From Cyclobacteriaceae bacterium (GTDB lineage Bacteria > Bacteroidota > Bacteroidia > Cytophagales > Cyclobacteriaceae): a stretch of DNA of 64,000 nucleotides. Shown one piece after another: positions 43,307 to 52,214 of this stretch. The position numbers and the translations under genes were made by a program. The stretch covers positions 364,053 to 428,052 of the forward strand of contig JANQPQ010000056.1 in NCBI GenBank assembly GCA_028285445.1, read 5' to 3'. Numbering within the stretch: position 1 is the first letter of the stretch; each line of letters starts with the position of its first letter. Under the pieces are notes generated by a model. That model was given only the letters and a program-made list of their open reading frames with translations, ran no database searches and was not told the origin of the DNA.

Positions 43307-44014
43307 ATGCGCATCCACCATCTACTAATTGCAATTGCTTTGTCCTTTACTGGTATTGATGCCTCTTCCCAAAAACTTAAATGCAAGCTAAATTTTGAAG
43401 AAGGGATATATATCGGAGGCATGAAACCAAATTGGTTTTCTATTGAGCTCACCCCTACTGGCAATAATGGTAATAATATCGTCGAAGCAAAGGGGACATT
43501 CTACAATAAGGATTTTGGAACTGCCCCATTTACAATCACGAAGAATACATTGCCAACCAATGACAGCCTAATGATATCGGCAAGTTTTGGTTGGCATCCC
43601 ATTTCGAATATCGAAATCAAAAAAGAAACGCTCAGATTTGATTTTGATTGGAGTTATCGTCCTGTTCCTCGAGAAATTGATCTACGAATTCTTGAACGGG
43701 CTGATAGAATTCTTTCCACCAATGAAAAATGGGACTCACGCGATGACAGAAATTGCAAGGTTGATCAGGAAAACAAAAAATGGAGCCTCTATTGCGCCAT
43801 CTACCAGGCATCAACTGACATTTTAAATGATTTCAATCATCGCAGCGCAGCCCTGGAAACAATTCGGAATGCCATCAACAACCTAAGCCCCCAAAGAGAT
43901 TATAAGCATCAGATTATGGACTTCAATAATGAAAGCACCTTCTTGGATGTCAAGCTACTACTAAAGCAAAGTCAGGAGTCTCTGGCAATTATGGTAAACA
44001 CTGAACCAAACTAG
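43307..44014 (+). CDS. Secreted protein of unknown function with DUF6197-like C-terminus
   Basis: This is a 235-residue protein. ATG 43307 gives a signal peptide (MRIHHLLIAIALSFTGIDAS), so the seven codons before it are excluded. The N-terminal half is beta-rich (CKLNFEEGIYIGGMKPNWFS). The C-terminal ~95 residues are helical, with the order WDSRDDRNC, LYCAIYQAS, then HQIMDFNNESTFLDVKLLLK. This recalls the small DUF6197 family, in which a Cys-containing helix pair is followed by a conserved N-D/N segment. That resemblance is from memory and weak. It ends three bases before the convergent amidohydrolase gene. Confidence 0.6.
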   Translation: MRIHHLLIAIALSFTGIDASSQKLKCKLNFEEGIYIGGMKPNWFSIELTPTGNNGNNIVEAKGTFYNKDFGTAPFTITKNTLPTNDSLMISASFGWHPISNIEIKKETLRFDFDWSYRPVPREIDLRILERADRILSTNEKWDSRDDRNCKVDQENKKWSLYCAIYQASTDILNDFNHRSAALETIRNAINNLSPQRDYKHQIMDFNNESTFLDVKLLLKQSQESLAIMVNTEPN

Positions 44015-44017
44015 GCT

Positions 44018-45463
44018 TCAGTTGTCTTTGTAATCCAGTGGTGGTGGCCCTTCCGGAACAATGCCTTTGTAGACATAGTCCCCTTTTCTTTCTTTGAATT
44101 CTGCAGTCACCTCATCGCGTAGCTTCTTATCCTCAAATAGGTCTACCATGGTCATAGCTAGTGCCTTAGAAGCATAAATTAGTCCTTTGTGGCCAATAGA
44201 CATACCTCCACAAGCAACAACCGCCCAACTATGCCAGGGTGTATCTTTTGGCGCAACCGTGGCACCAAGCCTGATGGTTGGAACCACCCAGCTTACGTCC
44301 CCAACGTCCGTAGAGCCACCTCCGGGATGTTCTAATGTTTCTTCCAGCGGTCTGATTTTGGAATCTAACCCCACTTGAGGTTTTCCAGTAGCCTCCTGAA
44401 TTTTCTTTGCAAAACTGTCTTCCTCAGAAGTATAGCTTATCTCTCCAAGGTACTCCAGGTTTTGCTGGAGTCGGATACCTCCCGCCCTATTAACCAGAAT
44501 TTCATGTAAGCCCGAAATGAGATTGATTTTATACTCTACATTAGCCATTAATGCTGCACCCTCAGCAATTTTTTCCACCTGCTTCCACACAACCTCCATC
44601 CCAGTTCTTCGGGTATCCCTTACACGGGTCCAGATTCTTGCGTAATCAGGCACTACATTAACCACCTTTCCACCATCTTGAATATGATAATGGATTCTTA
44701 CCGTTGGCTTAATGTGTTCGCGATAGTAGTTAATCCCGGTTGTGTATAATTCCAGGGCATCTGAGGCGCTCCGACCATTCCAGGGATCTGATGAGGCGTG
44801 CGCTGCCTGGCCATGAAATTCAACCATGAAATCAACTAGAGCTAATGAACTTTGCACATTCGCCTTAGTTTCTGCGGCAGGGTGCCAGTCGAGCATAATG
44901 TCCACATCATCAAAAACCCCAGCCCTTATCATCCAAAGTTTGCCAAAAAATTTCTCCTCAGCCGGTGTACCATAAAACCGAATAGTCCCTTTGAGCTCTC
45001 CCGATTCAATAAGCTTTTTTGCTGCCACCGCGGCACCAAGAGAAGCGGTACCAAACAAATTATGACCACAGCCATGGCCGGCCGCACCTTCGTTTAATGG
45101 GGCCTTGTACGGAACGGGTTGTTGAGAAAGGCCAGGCAATGCATCAAATTCGCCCATTATGGCAATTATTGGTGAACCTGACCCATAAGAAGCAATAAAC
45201 GCGGTTGGTATCTCTCCCACTCCCTTTTCAACGGTAAAGCCATTAGCCTCTGCATATGCAATCAAAGCTGCTGCAGATTTATTCTCACGAAAAGCAACTT
45301 CCTCAAATGACCAGATTTTATCGCTAAGATCAGTAAGGCTCTTGTACTCAGCTTCAATTGAGTTGATGGCCTTCTCCTTCTTCGAAATATGCGGAGGTTT
45401 CTTCTGTGCCAGGACGCAGGTTGAAAGAAGCAGCAATGAAATAACGGCAGTTCGTATTCTCAT
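44018..45463 (-). CDS. M20 family amidohydrolase (AbgB/ILL-like), secreted
   Basis: This 481-residue metallo-hydrolase has a signal peptide (MRIRTAVISLLLLSTCVLAQ). This supports ATG 45463 over the in-frame codons ten residues upstream. Metal-site and family motifs are present: GEFDALPGLSQQ, NEGAAGHGCGHNLFG, GTPAEEKFFGK, LDWHPA and a C-terminal GGGSTDVGDVSW. These are typical of the aminobenzoyl-glutamate/indole-acyl amino acid hydrolase branch. It would cleave an acyl-amino acid amide in the periplasm. Specificity is unknown. Confidence 0.92.
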   Translation of the reverse strand: MRIRTAVISLLLLSTCVLAQKKPPHISKKEKAINSIEAEYKSLTDLSDKIWSFEEVAFRENKSAAALIAYAEANGFTVEKGVGEIPTAFIASYGSGSPIIAIMGEFDALPGLSQQPVPYKAPLNEGAAGHGCGHNLFGTASLGAAVAAKKLIESGELKGTIRFYGTPAEEKFFGKLWMIRAGVFDDVDIMLDWHPAAETKANVQSSLALVDFMVEFHGQAAHASSDPWNGRSASDALELYTTGINYYREHIKPTVRIHYHIQDGGKVVNVVPDYARIWTRVRDTRRTGMEVVWKQVEKIAEGAALMANVEYKINLISGLHEILVNRAGGIRLQQNLEYLGEISYTSEEDSFAKKIQEATGKPQVGLDSKIRPLEETLEHPGGGSTDVGDVSWVVPTIRLGATVAPKDTPWHSWAVVACGGMSIGHKGLIYASKALAMTMVDLFEDKKLRDEVTAEFKERKGDYVYKGIVPEGPPPLDYKDN

Positions 45464-45550
45464 TTTGAGTAGGTTTTTCAGTGAAGATACCAATACTTTT
45501 TTGTAATCTTTGTTTCAAGCAACGTAACTGGTTTTGATTTTAATTAAGTG

Positions 45551-46708
45551 ATGAGTGAAAGCAAGAAGATTGAGTTTTCGAAGCAGGAAATAGAGCGCTA
45601 TTCCAGGCACCTGATTATACCTGAATTCAATATTGAGGGCCAGCGTAAGTTGAAAGCTGCCAAAGTATTAGTGGTAGGCACCGGCGGCCTTGGTGCTCCG
45701 CTCCTTCAGTACCTTACAGCGGCAGGTGTGGGAAAAATTGGTGTTGTGGACTTCGATGTTGTGGACGAGAGTAATCTACAACGACAGGTATTGTTTCAAG
45801 TAGAAGACATTGGTAAACACAAAGTAGATGTTGCTATCGAGCGCTTGAGGGGCTTGAACCCACATATAGAGTTCGTTGGATATAAGCAGCAACTGACTTC
45901 TGAAAATGCCCTGGAAATAGTAAAAGCTTATGAAGTTGTTGCCGATGGTACCGATAACTTCCCAACCCGATATCTGGTTAATGATGCTTGTGTGTTGCTG
46001 GGTATAGCGAATGTATACGCTTCTATATTTAGGTTTGAAGGCCAGGTGGCGGTTTTCAATTTGAAACAACCCGACGGCAGCTTTGGGCCCAACTACCGAG
46101 ATATCTTTCCTTCTCCCCCTCCTCCGGGCATGGTTCCATCCTGCGCAGAAGGAGGCGTATTGGGTGTATTGCCTGGTATAATTGGAAGTTTGCAGGCCAA
46201 TGAGGTTATTAAGGTCATCACTGGTATAGGCGAACCTTTATCTGGCAAACTTCATCTGGTTGATGCGCTCACTCTGGATTCGAGGACTGTAAGCTACGGT
46301 AAAGACCCTAATCGGGAAGAAATTACCAAACTGATAGATTACGACCAATTTTGTGGCCTTAATGGCGAACCAATGCCACATCAATCCGGCTTAAAATCCG
46401 TCACCGTAGAGGATTTACAGGCGATGAGAGAGAATGGCAATTACCATTTGCTAATTGATGTTAGAGAGCCATATGAGTACGAAATTGCTAACCTGGGAGG
46501 TAAACTAATCCCGCAACAAAGTATTGAGGACCGGCTGCAAGACATACCCAAAGTTGGCAATGTAGTTGTTCATTGCCGATCCGGTGTGAGGAGCGCTCAA
46601 ACGATAAGTCTCCTTCAAGAGAAATACGGATATAGCAACCTTTACAATCTTGATGGTGGCATCTTGGCCTGGGCACGGCGCATCGATCTAACCATGCCAA
46701 AGTACTAA
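45551..46708 (+). CDS. E1-like adenylyltransferase (MoeB/ThiF type) with C-terminal rhodanese domain
   Basis: This is a 385-residue protein. The E1-like domain (~10-255) has RYSRHLIIPEF, VLVVGTGGLGAPLLQYL (ATP site), VDFDVVDESNLQRQVLF and SCAEGGVLGVLPGIIGSLQA. The C-terminal rhodanese domain (~280-383) ends with the active-site loop HCRSGVRSAQ. The zinc CxxC normally found as CYRC in MoeB/Uba4 reads NYRD here, and the second CxxC pair is missing. It adenylates and then thiolates the C-terminus of a ubiquitin-like partner. The MoaD/ThiS-like gene 69 bases downstream is the obvious partner. No other molybdopterin or thiamine gene is nearby. ATG 45551 is preferred to GTG 45548. Confidence 0.9.
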   Translation: MSESKKIEFSKQEIERYSRHLIIPEFNIEGQRKLKAAKVLVVGTGGLGAPLLQYLTAAGVGKIGVVDFDVVDESNLQRQVLFQVEDIGKHKVDVAIERLRGLNPHIEFVGYKQQLTSENALEIVKAYEVVADGTDNFPTRYLVNDACVLLGIANVYASIFRFEGQVAVFNLKQPDGSFGPNYRDIFPSPPPPGMVPSCAEGGVLGVLPGIIGSLQANEVIKVITGIGEPLSGKLHLVDALTLDSRTVSYGKDPNREEITKLIDYDQFCGLNGEPMPHQSGLKSVTVEDLQAMRENGNYHLLIDVREPYEYEIANLGGKLIPQQSIEDRLQDIPKVGNVVVHCRSGVRSAQTISLLQEKYGYSNLYNLDGGILAWARRIDLTMPKY

Positions 46709-46777
46709 TTACCAGCCATCACGGCTTCGTTGCTGCTTCCGGTCAAAATCCTTATTTTGAGCTAATAAGCATTAATT

Positions 46778-47050
46778 ATGGCCACTGTAAAATTTACTGC
46801 CAACCTGAAGAGGTTCTACCCACATTTGGCACCCCAGCAAACGAATGCCGGCACGGTTGCAGAAATATTGGATCATATTGAAATCACTTTTCCGGGAATA
46901 AAAGACTACATAGTAAATGAGCAGGGCCAATTGAGAAAGCATGTAAACATATTCATTGGAAACAGCTTGATAAGTGACAAAATGGAGTTGTCTGATCCCG
47001 TAAAATCTGGCGACGAAGTCTACATTATGCAAGCGCTCTCTGGTGGTTGA
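46778..47050 (+). CDS. MoaD/ThiS family ubiquitin-like sulphur carrier
   Basis: This 90-residue beta-grasp protein ends in the required Gly-Gly (ALSGG). Family features are VKFTANLKRFYPH at the start, TVAEILDHIEITFPGIKDYI in the middle, HVNIFIGNSLI and SGDEVYIMQALSGG at the end. The terminal glycine would be adenylated and converted to a thiocarboxylate by the upstream E1-rhodanese protein. Its stop overlaps a TTG of the next gene, so all three genes are probably one operon. The pathway (molybdopterin, thiamine, cysteine or protein tagging) cannot be read from the window. Confidence 0.92.
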   Translation: MATVKFTANLKRFYPHLAPQQTNAGTVAEILDHIEITFPGIKDYIVNEQGQLRKHVNIFIGNSLISDKMELSDPVKSGDEVYIMQALSGG

Positions 47051-47061
47051 AAAACACGGTC

Positions 47062-48144
47062 ATGTCTAAAGAAACACTTCTGATAGGGACTAGAAAAGGT
47101 CTGATTACTTACAAGAAATCACAAGGCAATTGGAAGTACCAGGGAATTTCCTTCCTTGGGATTCCTGTAAACCTTACTTATGTGGACCCACTAACCAATA
47201 CCTGGTGGGCATGCCTTGATCATGGCCATTGGGGTTGTAAGCTACATAAATCTGTAGACCAAGGTGCCAATTGGGAAGAGGTAACTGCTCCCAGGTACCC
47301 TGAAAATACAGAAATTAAAAACGGAGAAATGGCCACGGTAAAATACCTCTGGGCTGTATCAAATGGTGGCGGGAATAAACCAAATGAACTACTGATTGGC
47401 ACCGAACCAGGAGGGTTGTTTTCAAGCAGTGACAATGGAGGGAGTTTTGCTTTAAATGACAGCCTTTGGAATCATCCCAGCAGAAGAGATTACTGGTTTG
47501 GAGGAGGGCGCGATCATGCTGGAATCCACTCAATTATAGTTGACCCAAGAGACAATGACCACATTTATGTTGGCATCAGTGTTGCAGGCGTTTTTGAAAC
47601 CAAAGATGGAGGGACATCATGGGAACCGAAAAACAAGGGTCTTAAAGCTGACTTCCTGCCTGATCCTGATGCGGAAGTTGGGCAGGACCCTCACCTGTTG
47701 ATTGCCTCTCCTTCTAATCCGAATGTACTTTGGCAACAGAATCACTGCGGAATTTTCCGAAGTGAAAATGGTGGTGAAAGTTGGTCAGATATCTCCCAGG
47801 AGGGCGGCCCCGCCTATTTCGGATTTGCAATAGCAGCTGACGAAAAAGATGACAAAACTGCATGGGTAGTGCCTGCAGTTAGTGACCAGCTTCGGGTTGC
47901 AGTAGATAACGCATTATGCGTCTGTAGAACAGAAGATGGCGGCAACACCTGGAATGATTTCAGGAATGGGCTTCCCCAAGAGAGTTGTTTTGACATTGTC
48001 TTTAGGCATGCTCTTGATGTTACCAATGATACCCTGGCATTTGGTACTACCACCGGTAATCTCTTCTTAAGTGATGATAGGGGCGAATCTTGGCGAGCCA
48101 TCAGTCACCACTTACCTTTAATTTACTCAGTAAGCTTTATTTAG
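47062..48144 (+). CDS. Asp-box (BNR/sialidase-like) beta-propeller protein linked to MoaD
   Basis: This 360-residue cytoplasmic protein has no signal peptide. It contains at least five Asp-box motifs: SSDNGGSF, TKDGGTSW, SENGGESW, TEDGGNTW and SDDRGESW, which mark blades of a sialidase/sortilin-type propeller. LLIGTRKGLITY at the N-terminus and LDHGHWGCKLHKS near residue 60 are further conserved-looking segments. It is probably not a sialidase, as no arginine triad or FRIP motif is seen. The start at ATG 47062 is preferred to TTG 47047, which overlaps the MoaD stop. Its tight position behind a ubiquitin-like gene suggests it is a partner or target. Confidence 0.85.
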   Translation: MSKETLLIGTRKGLITYKKSQGNWKYQGISFLGIPVNLTYVDPLTNTWWACLDHGHWGCKLHKSVDQGANWEEVTAPRYPENTEIKNGEMATVKYLWAVSNGGGNKPNELLIGTEPGGLFSSSDNGGSFALNDSLWNHPSRRDYWFGGGRDHAGIHSIIVDPRDNDHIYVGISVAGVFETKDGGTSWEPKNKGLKADFLPDPDAEVGQDPHLLIASPSNPNVLWQQNHCGIFRSENGGESWSDISQEGGPAYFGFAIAADEKDDKTAWVVPAVSDQLRVAVDNALCVCRTEDGGNTWNDFRNGLPQESCFDIVFRHALDVTNDTLAFGTTTGNLFLSDDRGESWRAISHHLPLIYSVSFI

Positions 48145-48223
48145 GTAATTACGCAAAATTGTTGATTAGCAAACTTGCGAAGCTTTCCAAGTCTATCAGA
48201 AGAGATTAGGGTATTTTTGTGTG

Positions 48224-50620
48224 ATGCGTAAGTTGGTATTCTCTATTTGTACTCTTATCCCTGCCCTCCAAGCTATTTGCCAGGAAATAAGGGTGCTAGA
48301 TGCGAATAGCGCGGTTCCCATTGAGCACGTTGTTGTATTCACTCATACGCAATCCTCCTTTGTGCAAACCGATAGCCTCGGCAACGCGAACCTGGCTGGT
48401 TTTGGTGAGTTTACCTCCGTCACCTTTCAACATCCCTCCTATCATTCATTAACAATGACTAAAGAGGAGCTTGCCAACAATAGCTTTGTAGTAAAGCTGG
48501 TGGAGCAAATTTTCGAAATAGATGGGGTTGTCATCTCTGCCAATAAGTGGGAGCAGAATCCCGACGAAGTGCCGAGCAGAATCAGGTCAATAGCACCAGC
48601 GGATATTGAATTACAAAACCCGCAAACTTCCGCCGACATGCTTGCTCAAACCGGGGAGATTTTCGTACAGAAAAGTCAACTTGGTGGTGGTAGCCCCATG
48701 ATCCGAGGATTCTCTGCCAACTCAATACTAATAGTAATTGACGGGGTACGCATGAACAACGCCATCTACCGAAGCGGAAATCTTCAAAACGTTATTAACA
48801 TCGATCCAAATTTTCTTGATGGCGCGGAAGTGATCTTTGGGCCAGGCTCGGTAATCTATGGTAGCGATGCCTTGGGGGGAGTAATGGACTTCCACACAGC
48901 AGATCCTGAACTGGGATCCAAGACCCTGATTAAAGGTAAGGGCCTTCTTAGGTATGCTTCAGCAAATAATGAAAACACAGCCAACTTTAGTATTAATATT
49001 GGTGGAAAGAAAGTAGGCCTCTTTGCTGGCGTTACCCGAAGCACTTATGACGATCTGAGAGCCGGTAGCGATCGCACCAGTAAATTTCCAAGTTTTGGTA
49101 AACGGCTTCAGTTTGTGCAGCGCATTAATGGGATTGACTCCCTTCTGCAAAATGATAATGAAGATTTTCAACGATTTAGTGGCTATGATCAATGGAATGC
49201 CTTGGCGAAGCTTAGATATAAGCCGAACTCCGCAATTGACCTCAAATATTCTTTGCATTATTCCACCACCTCTAATATACCTCGCTACGACCGCCTTATT
49301 GAATTGAGAAACGGGTTGCCTCGATCTGCTGAATGGTTCTATGGCCCTCAAGAGTGGCTTATGCACGCTGCGTCGGCCTTACTTTCCACAAAAACAGCCC
49401 TGTTTGATCAGGCCAAGCTAACGTTGGCTTACCAGGATTATACTGAAAGTAGAGTTGACCGCTCGTACCAATCTCCGCTGCGCCGTGAAAGGAAAGAGGG
49501 GGTAGATGTATTTTCAGCAAACCTTGATTTCGACAATAGCCTCTCCAATAATAGGCAACTCTTCTATGGCGTAGAATACATTTACAATGAGGTCAACTCA
49601 ACCGCGGGAATGACCAACATAGAGACTGGCATAAGTTCACCCGCAAGTACGCGCTATCCTGATGGCGGCAGCACTTACTCCTCAATTGCCGGGTACGCAA
49701 GCTACAAAAGCCCAATCAGCGATATCATCACTTTTTCTTCCGGAATTAGATTGAGTCATGTGCAATTGGAGTCTGTATTTAATGACAAATCGTTCTTCAA
49801 TTTTCCATTCAACGACATAGCTATAGCAAACACGGCCATAAACGGAAATTTGGGGTTCGTCTACAATGGGCCTAAAAGAACCAAGATAGACCTATTATTT
49901 TCCACCGGTTTTAGGGCGCCGAACATTGATGACGTTGGAAAAGTTTTCGATTCTGCCCCAGGGAATATTGTGGTACCCAATGAGAATCTGAAGCCCGAGT
50001 ACTCCTACAATTTTGAGTTAGGGTTCAGAAGAACTTTTGGTAACAGTCTTGAAATACAGGCTACAGGTTTCTATACCATGCTAGACAACGCCATGGTGAG
50101 GCGAGATTTTACTTTTAATGGCCAAGATTCTCTTATCTATGATGGAGTTCTCAGCAATGTTGAGGCAATTGTTAATACTGGAGAAGCATATATTTTAGGT
50201 GCTACAGGGCGGGTTCATATTCGTTTCGAAAAGTCCGTAGAGCTGGAATCTAATTACACCCTTACAACCGGTATGGATAGAGTTTCAAACGTTCCACTGA
50301 GGCATGTCCCTCCTGCCTTCGGAAGAACAAGCATAAATTATTCAAAAGGAAACGGCAAGGCGACATTCTACGCCGACTATCAAGCCAAAAGGAGTTTTGA
50401 GGACCTGGCTCCTTCTGAACAAAATAAACCTCACCTCTACACCTCAGACGGGGCACTAGGTTGGCTAATATTCAGCTTAAAAGGCAGCTATCAAGTGGTT
50501 AACAAGCTCCAGTTAGATATTGGAATTGAAAACATCCTTGACAAGCACTATCGCCCCTATGCCAGCGGAATTAGTGCAGCTGGGCGTAATTTTATTGTCG
50601 CTCTCAGAGGAAATTTCTAA
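48224..50620 (+). CDS. TonB-dependent receptor, haemoglobin/transferrin/lactoferrin type
   Basis: This ~798-residue outer-membrane receptor has a signal peptide (MRKLVFSICTLIPALQAIC) and a short carboxypeptidase-regulatory-like N-terminal domain. The plug contains VVISANKWEQNPDEVPSRI, GGGSPMIRGFSANSILIVID, GVRMNNAIYRSGNLQNVI and VIYGSDALGGVM. A barrel ending RNFIVALRGNF follows. The plug sequence is that of receptors grouped with haem, transferrin and lactoferrin uptake, so iron or haem uptake is plausible. ATG 48224 is preferred to the adjacent GTG 48221. It is transcribed in the same direction as the MoaD cluster after a 76-base gap. Confidence 0.9.
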   Translation: MRKLVFSICTLIPALQAICQEIRVLDANSAVPIEHVVVFTHTQSSFVQTDSLGNANLAGFGEFTSVTFQHPSYHSLTMTKEELANNSFVVKLVEQIFEIDGVVISANKWEQNPDEVPSRIRSIAPADIELQNPQTSADMLAQTGEIFVQKSQLGGGSPMIRGFSANSILIVIDGVRMNNAIYRSGNLQNVINIDPNFLDGAEVIFGPGSVIYGSDALGGVMDFHTADPELGSKTLIKGKGLLRYASANNENTANFSINIGGKKVGLFAGVTRSTYDDLRAGSDRTSKFPSFGKRLQFVQRINGIDSLLQNDNEDFQRFSGYDQWNALAKLRYKPNSAIDLKYSLHYSTTSNIPRYDRLIELRNGLPRSAEWFYGPQEWLMHAASALLSTKTALFDQAKLTLAYQDYTESRVDRSYQSPLRRERKEGVDVFSANLDFDNSLSNNRQLFYGVEYIYNEVNSTAGMTNIETGISSPASTRYPDGGSTYSSIAGYASYKSPISDIITFSSGIRLSHVQLESVFNDKSFFNFPFNDIAIANTAINGNLGFVYNGPKRTKIDLLFSTGFRAPNIDDVGKVFDSAPGNIVVPNENLKPEYSYNFELGFRRTFGNSLEIQATGFYTMLDNAMVRRDFTFNGQDSLIYDGVLSNVEAIVNTGEAYILGATGRVHIRFEKSVELESNYTLTTGMDRVSNVPLRHVPPAFGRTSINYSKGNGKATFYADYQAKRSFEDLAPSEQNKPHLYTSDGALGWLIFSLKGSYQVVNKLQLDIGIENILDKHYRPYASGISAAGRNFIVALRGNF

Positions 50621-50636
50621 GGTGCCTAACCATTCG

Positions 50637-50667
50637 TTTGCCCGCCATCAGAATCTTGTTAGTTTTG
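50637..50667 (+). promoter_or_regulatory. Predicted promoter of the deoxynucleoside kinase gene
   Basis: TTTG (50637-50640), a 19-base spacer and TAGTTTTG (50660-50667) match the Bacteroidota -33/-7 consensus exactly. The -7 box ends 17 bases before the ATG at 50685. Confidence 0.72.
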
Positions 50668-50684
50668 GAGATTAATCGATTCAT

Positions 50685-51302
50685 ATGCACATAGCGGTCT
50701 CAGGAAACATCGGTTCGGGTAAAACAACGCTTACAGAAAAGCTATGCAAGCACTACGGCTGGACTCCGCACTTTGAATCTGTAGACAACAATCCCTACCT
50801 GGCAGATTTCTATGAAGACATGGCCCGCTGGGCCTTTCATCTTCAAATTTATTTTCTCAATTCACGGTTCACCCAGATACGTTCGATACAGCAGAGCGGT
50901 GATACTATTGTGCAAGATCGAACGATTTATGAAGATGCTTACATCTTTGCTGCGTACCTAAATGAGGCAGGGCATATTACCGAGCGCGACTACCAAAGCT
51001 ACCTGGATATCTTCAAATCTATGATTGGCTTAGTAGAGCCTCCTGATTTACTTATCTACTTGCAATCTGACGTTCCTAAGCTGGTTAATCAAATTCAGAA
51101 GCGAGGCCGTGATTATGAATACGCCATGAGGCTGGATTACCTGCGGAATCTCAACAAATACTATGAATCGTGGATCGGGGGCTATGACTTGGGTAAGCTA
51201 CTGATCATCGATGTTAACAACCTGGATTTCGTGGAAAAGGTAGAGGACTTCTCTTTTATTGTGGAGAAGATTGACCTGGAGTTACACGGGCTTTTCAGCT
51301 AA
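50685..51302 (+). CDS. Deoxynucleoside kinase
   Basis: This 205-residue deoxynucleoside salvage kinase has the P-loop GNIGSGKTT (7-15), NPYLADFYEDMARWAFHLQI (substrate region), the catalytic QDRTIYEDAYIFA (DR/ERS-type motif), and the lid region KRGRDYEYAMRLDYLRNLN. It phosphorylates a deoxynucleoside to the monophosphate; the preferred base cannot be told. It is transcribed alone from a near-perfect promoter. Its stop lies three bases before the convergent DUF5777 gene. Confidence 0.93.
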   Translation: MHIAVSGNIGSGKTTLTEKLCKHYGWTPHFESVDNNPYLADFYEDMARWAFHLQIYFLNSRFTQIRSIQQSGDTIVQDRTIYEDAYIFAAYLNEAGHITERDYQSYLDIFKSMIGLVEPPDLLIYLQSDVPKLVNQIQKRGRDYEYAMRLDYLRNLNKYYESWIGGYDLGKLLIIDVNNLDFVEKVEDFSFIVEKIDLELHGLFS

Positions 51303-51305
51303 ACA

Positions 51306-52214
51306 CTACCTTTTATTTCCCAACTGAAACGTTCGAGATATATTAAAACCCAGATGGATATCTCCATCAAAGAAATCTCCGGCAGTCTCAGTTATGAAGC
51401 CTTTTTCAATCATTGACCTCGAGTTTGCCAAATGTATCTGAAAAACATGTCCTCCAGTTTCTATGTCAACGCCCAGAGCTAATGAGTTCATATACTCCTG
51501 TCGCCCTTCTAAGCCGATAAACTCATTAGGATCTAGCTGATAATAATACTCAAAGTTGACGGTTACACTTCCCGTAATACGATACCTACCTCCTACTCCT
51601 AATGCAAATTGGTCATTGCTATCTTCTAAGAATGTCACAAGATTCTTGTGCACAATCGAAGGCATTAGTTGCAAGGTCAAATTTGAGTTGATCTTCCGCG
51701 CTATCAGTAGTTGTGCGGTATAAGTAACACGATTGCTAAAGTCGAGATCTGACGCGGGGTCTATATTTGGCGCCACCTGTTCCTTTACTGAAGAGTTCAC
51801 TGTTGTACTGGCAAAGGCAACAATCGACACCGGTGCTCCCTGATTTTTTTGCTTTAGGAATTTATACTTCACAAATCCATCGAATGTCTTTTGGAAGGAA
51901 TTTCTTCCAATACCAACATTTAGGTTGTCTGTAATGCCATATTCCAGTCCCAGCCTGATATTAGATTCGTCCAATCCCCAAAGTTCTCGCCATCCGGAGT
52001 TAATGGTACCAAACCGATGCGAGATTAGAAACTCAAGTTCTCCTTTCTGCTTGGTTTTTACTGAGTGCCCATGTATTACCCTGGAGGCTTTAAAAATGCT
52101 TGTTACGTAGGAGTCGTCCTCTTCAGTTTCATCATTGAGCAGGTCCATTAGGTCCTGGGCATTGGCAGTAATTGTTGCAAAACAAAACAGTAAAATTAGG
52201 TAGCTATTTCTCAT
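51306..52214 (-). CDS. DUF5777 family outer-membrane beta-barrel protein
   Basis: This 302-residue protein has a signal peptide (MRNSYLILLFCFATITANAQ), which favours ATG 52214, giving an 11-base overlap with the YceI gene, over a frame start at 52247. The body has KGELEFLISHRFGTINSGWR, RLGLEYGITDNLNVGIG and a closing NISRTFQLGNKR. These are the signature pieces of DUF5777 barrels that I know from Bacteroidota. It is the last gene of a three-gene operon (cytochrome, YceI, barrel). The conserved combination suggests a role in handling a lipid- or quinone-linked redox process at the envelope, but this is inference. Confidence 0.85.
   Translation of the reverse strand: MRNSYLILLFCFATITANAQDLMDLLNDETEEDDSYVTSIFKASRVIHGHSVKTKQKGELEFLISHRFGTINSGWRELWGLDESNIRLGLEYGITDNLNVGIGRNSFQKTFDGFVKYKFLKQKNQGAPVSIVAFASTTVNSSVKEQVAPNIDPASDLDFSNRVTYTAQLLIARKINSNLTLQLMPSIVHKNLVTFLEDSNDQFALGVGGRYRITGSVTVNFEYYYQLDPNEFIGLEGRQEYMNSLALGVDIETGGHVFQIHLANSRSMIEKGFITETAGDFFDGDIHLGFNISRTFQLGNKR

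Noticed and set aside
48212..48219. TATTTTTG as a promoter -7 box for the TonB receptor
   Set aside because: It ends only four bases before the ATG, and no TTG lies 17-23 bases upstream, so it would start transcription inside the gene.
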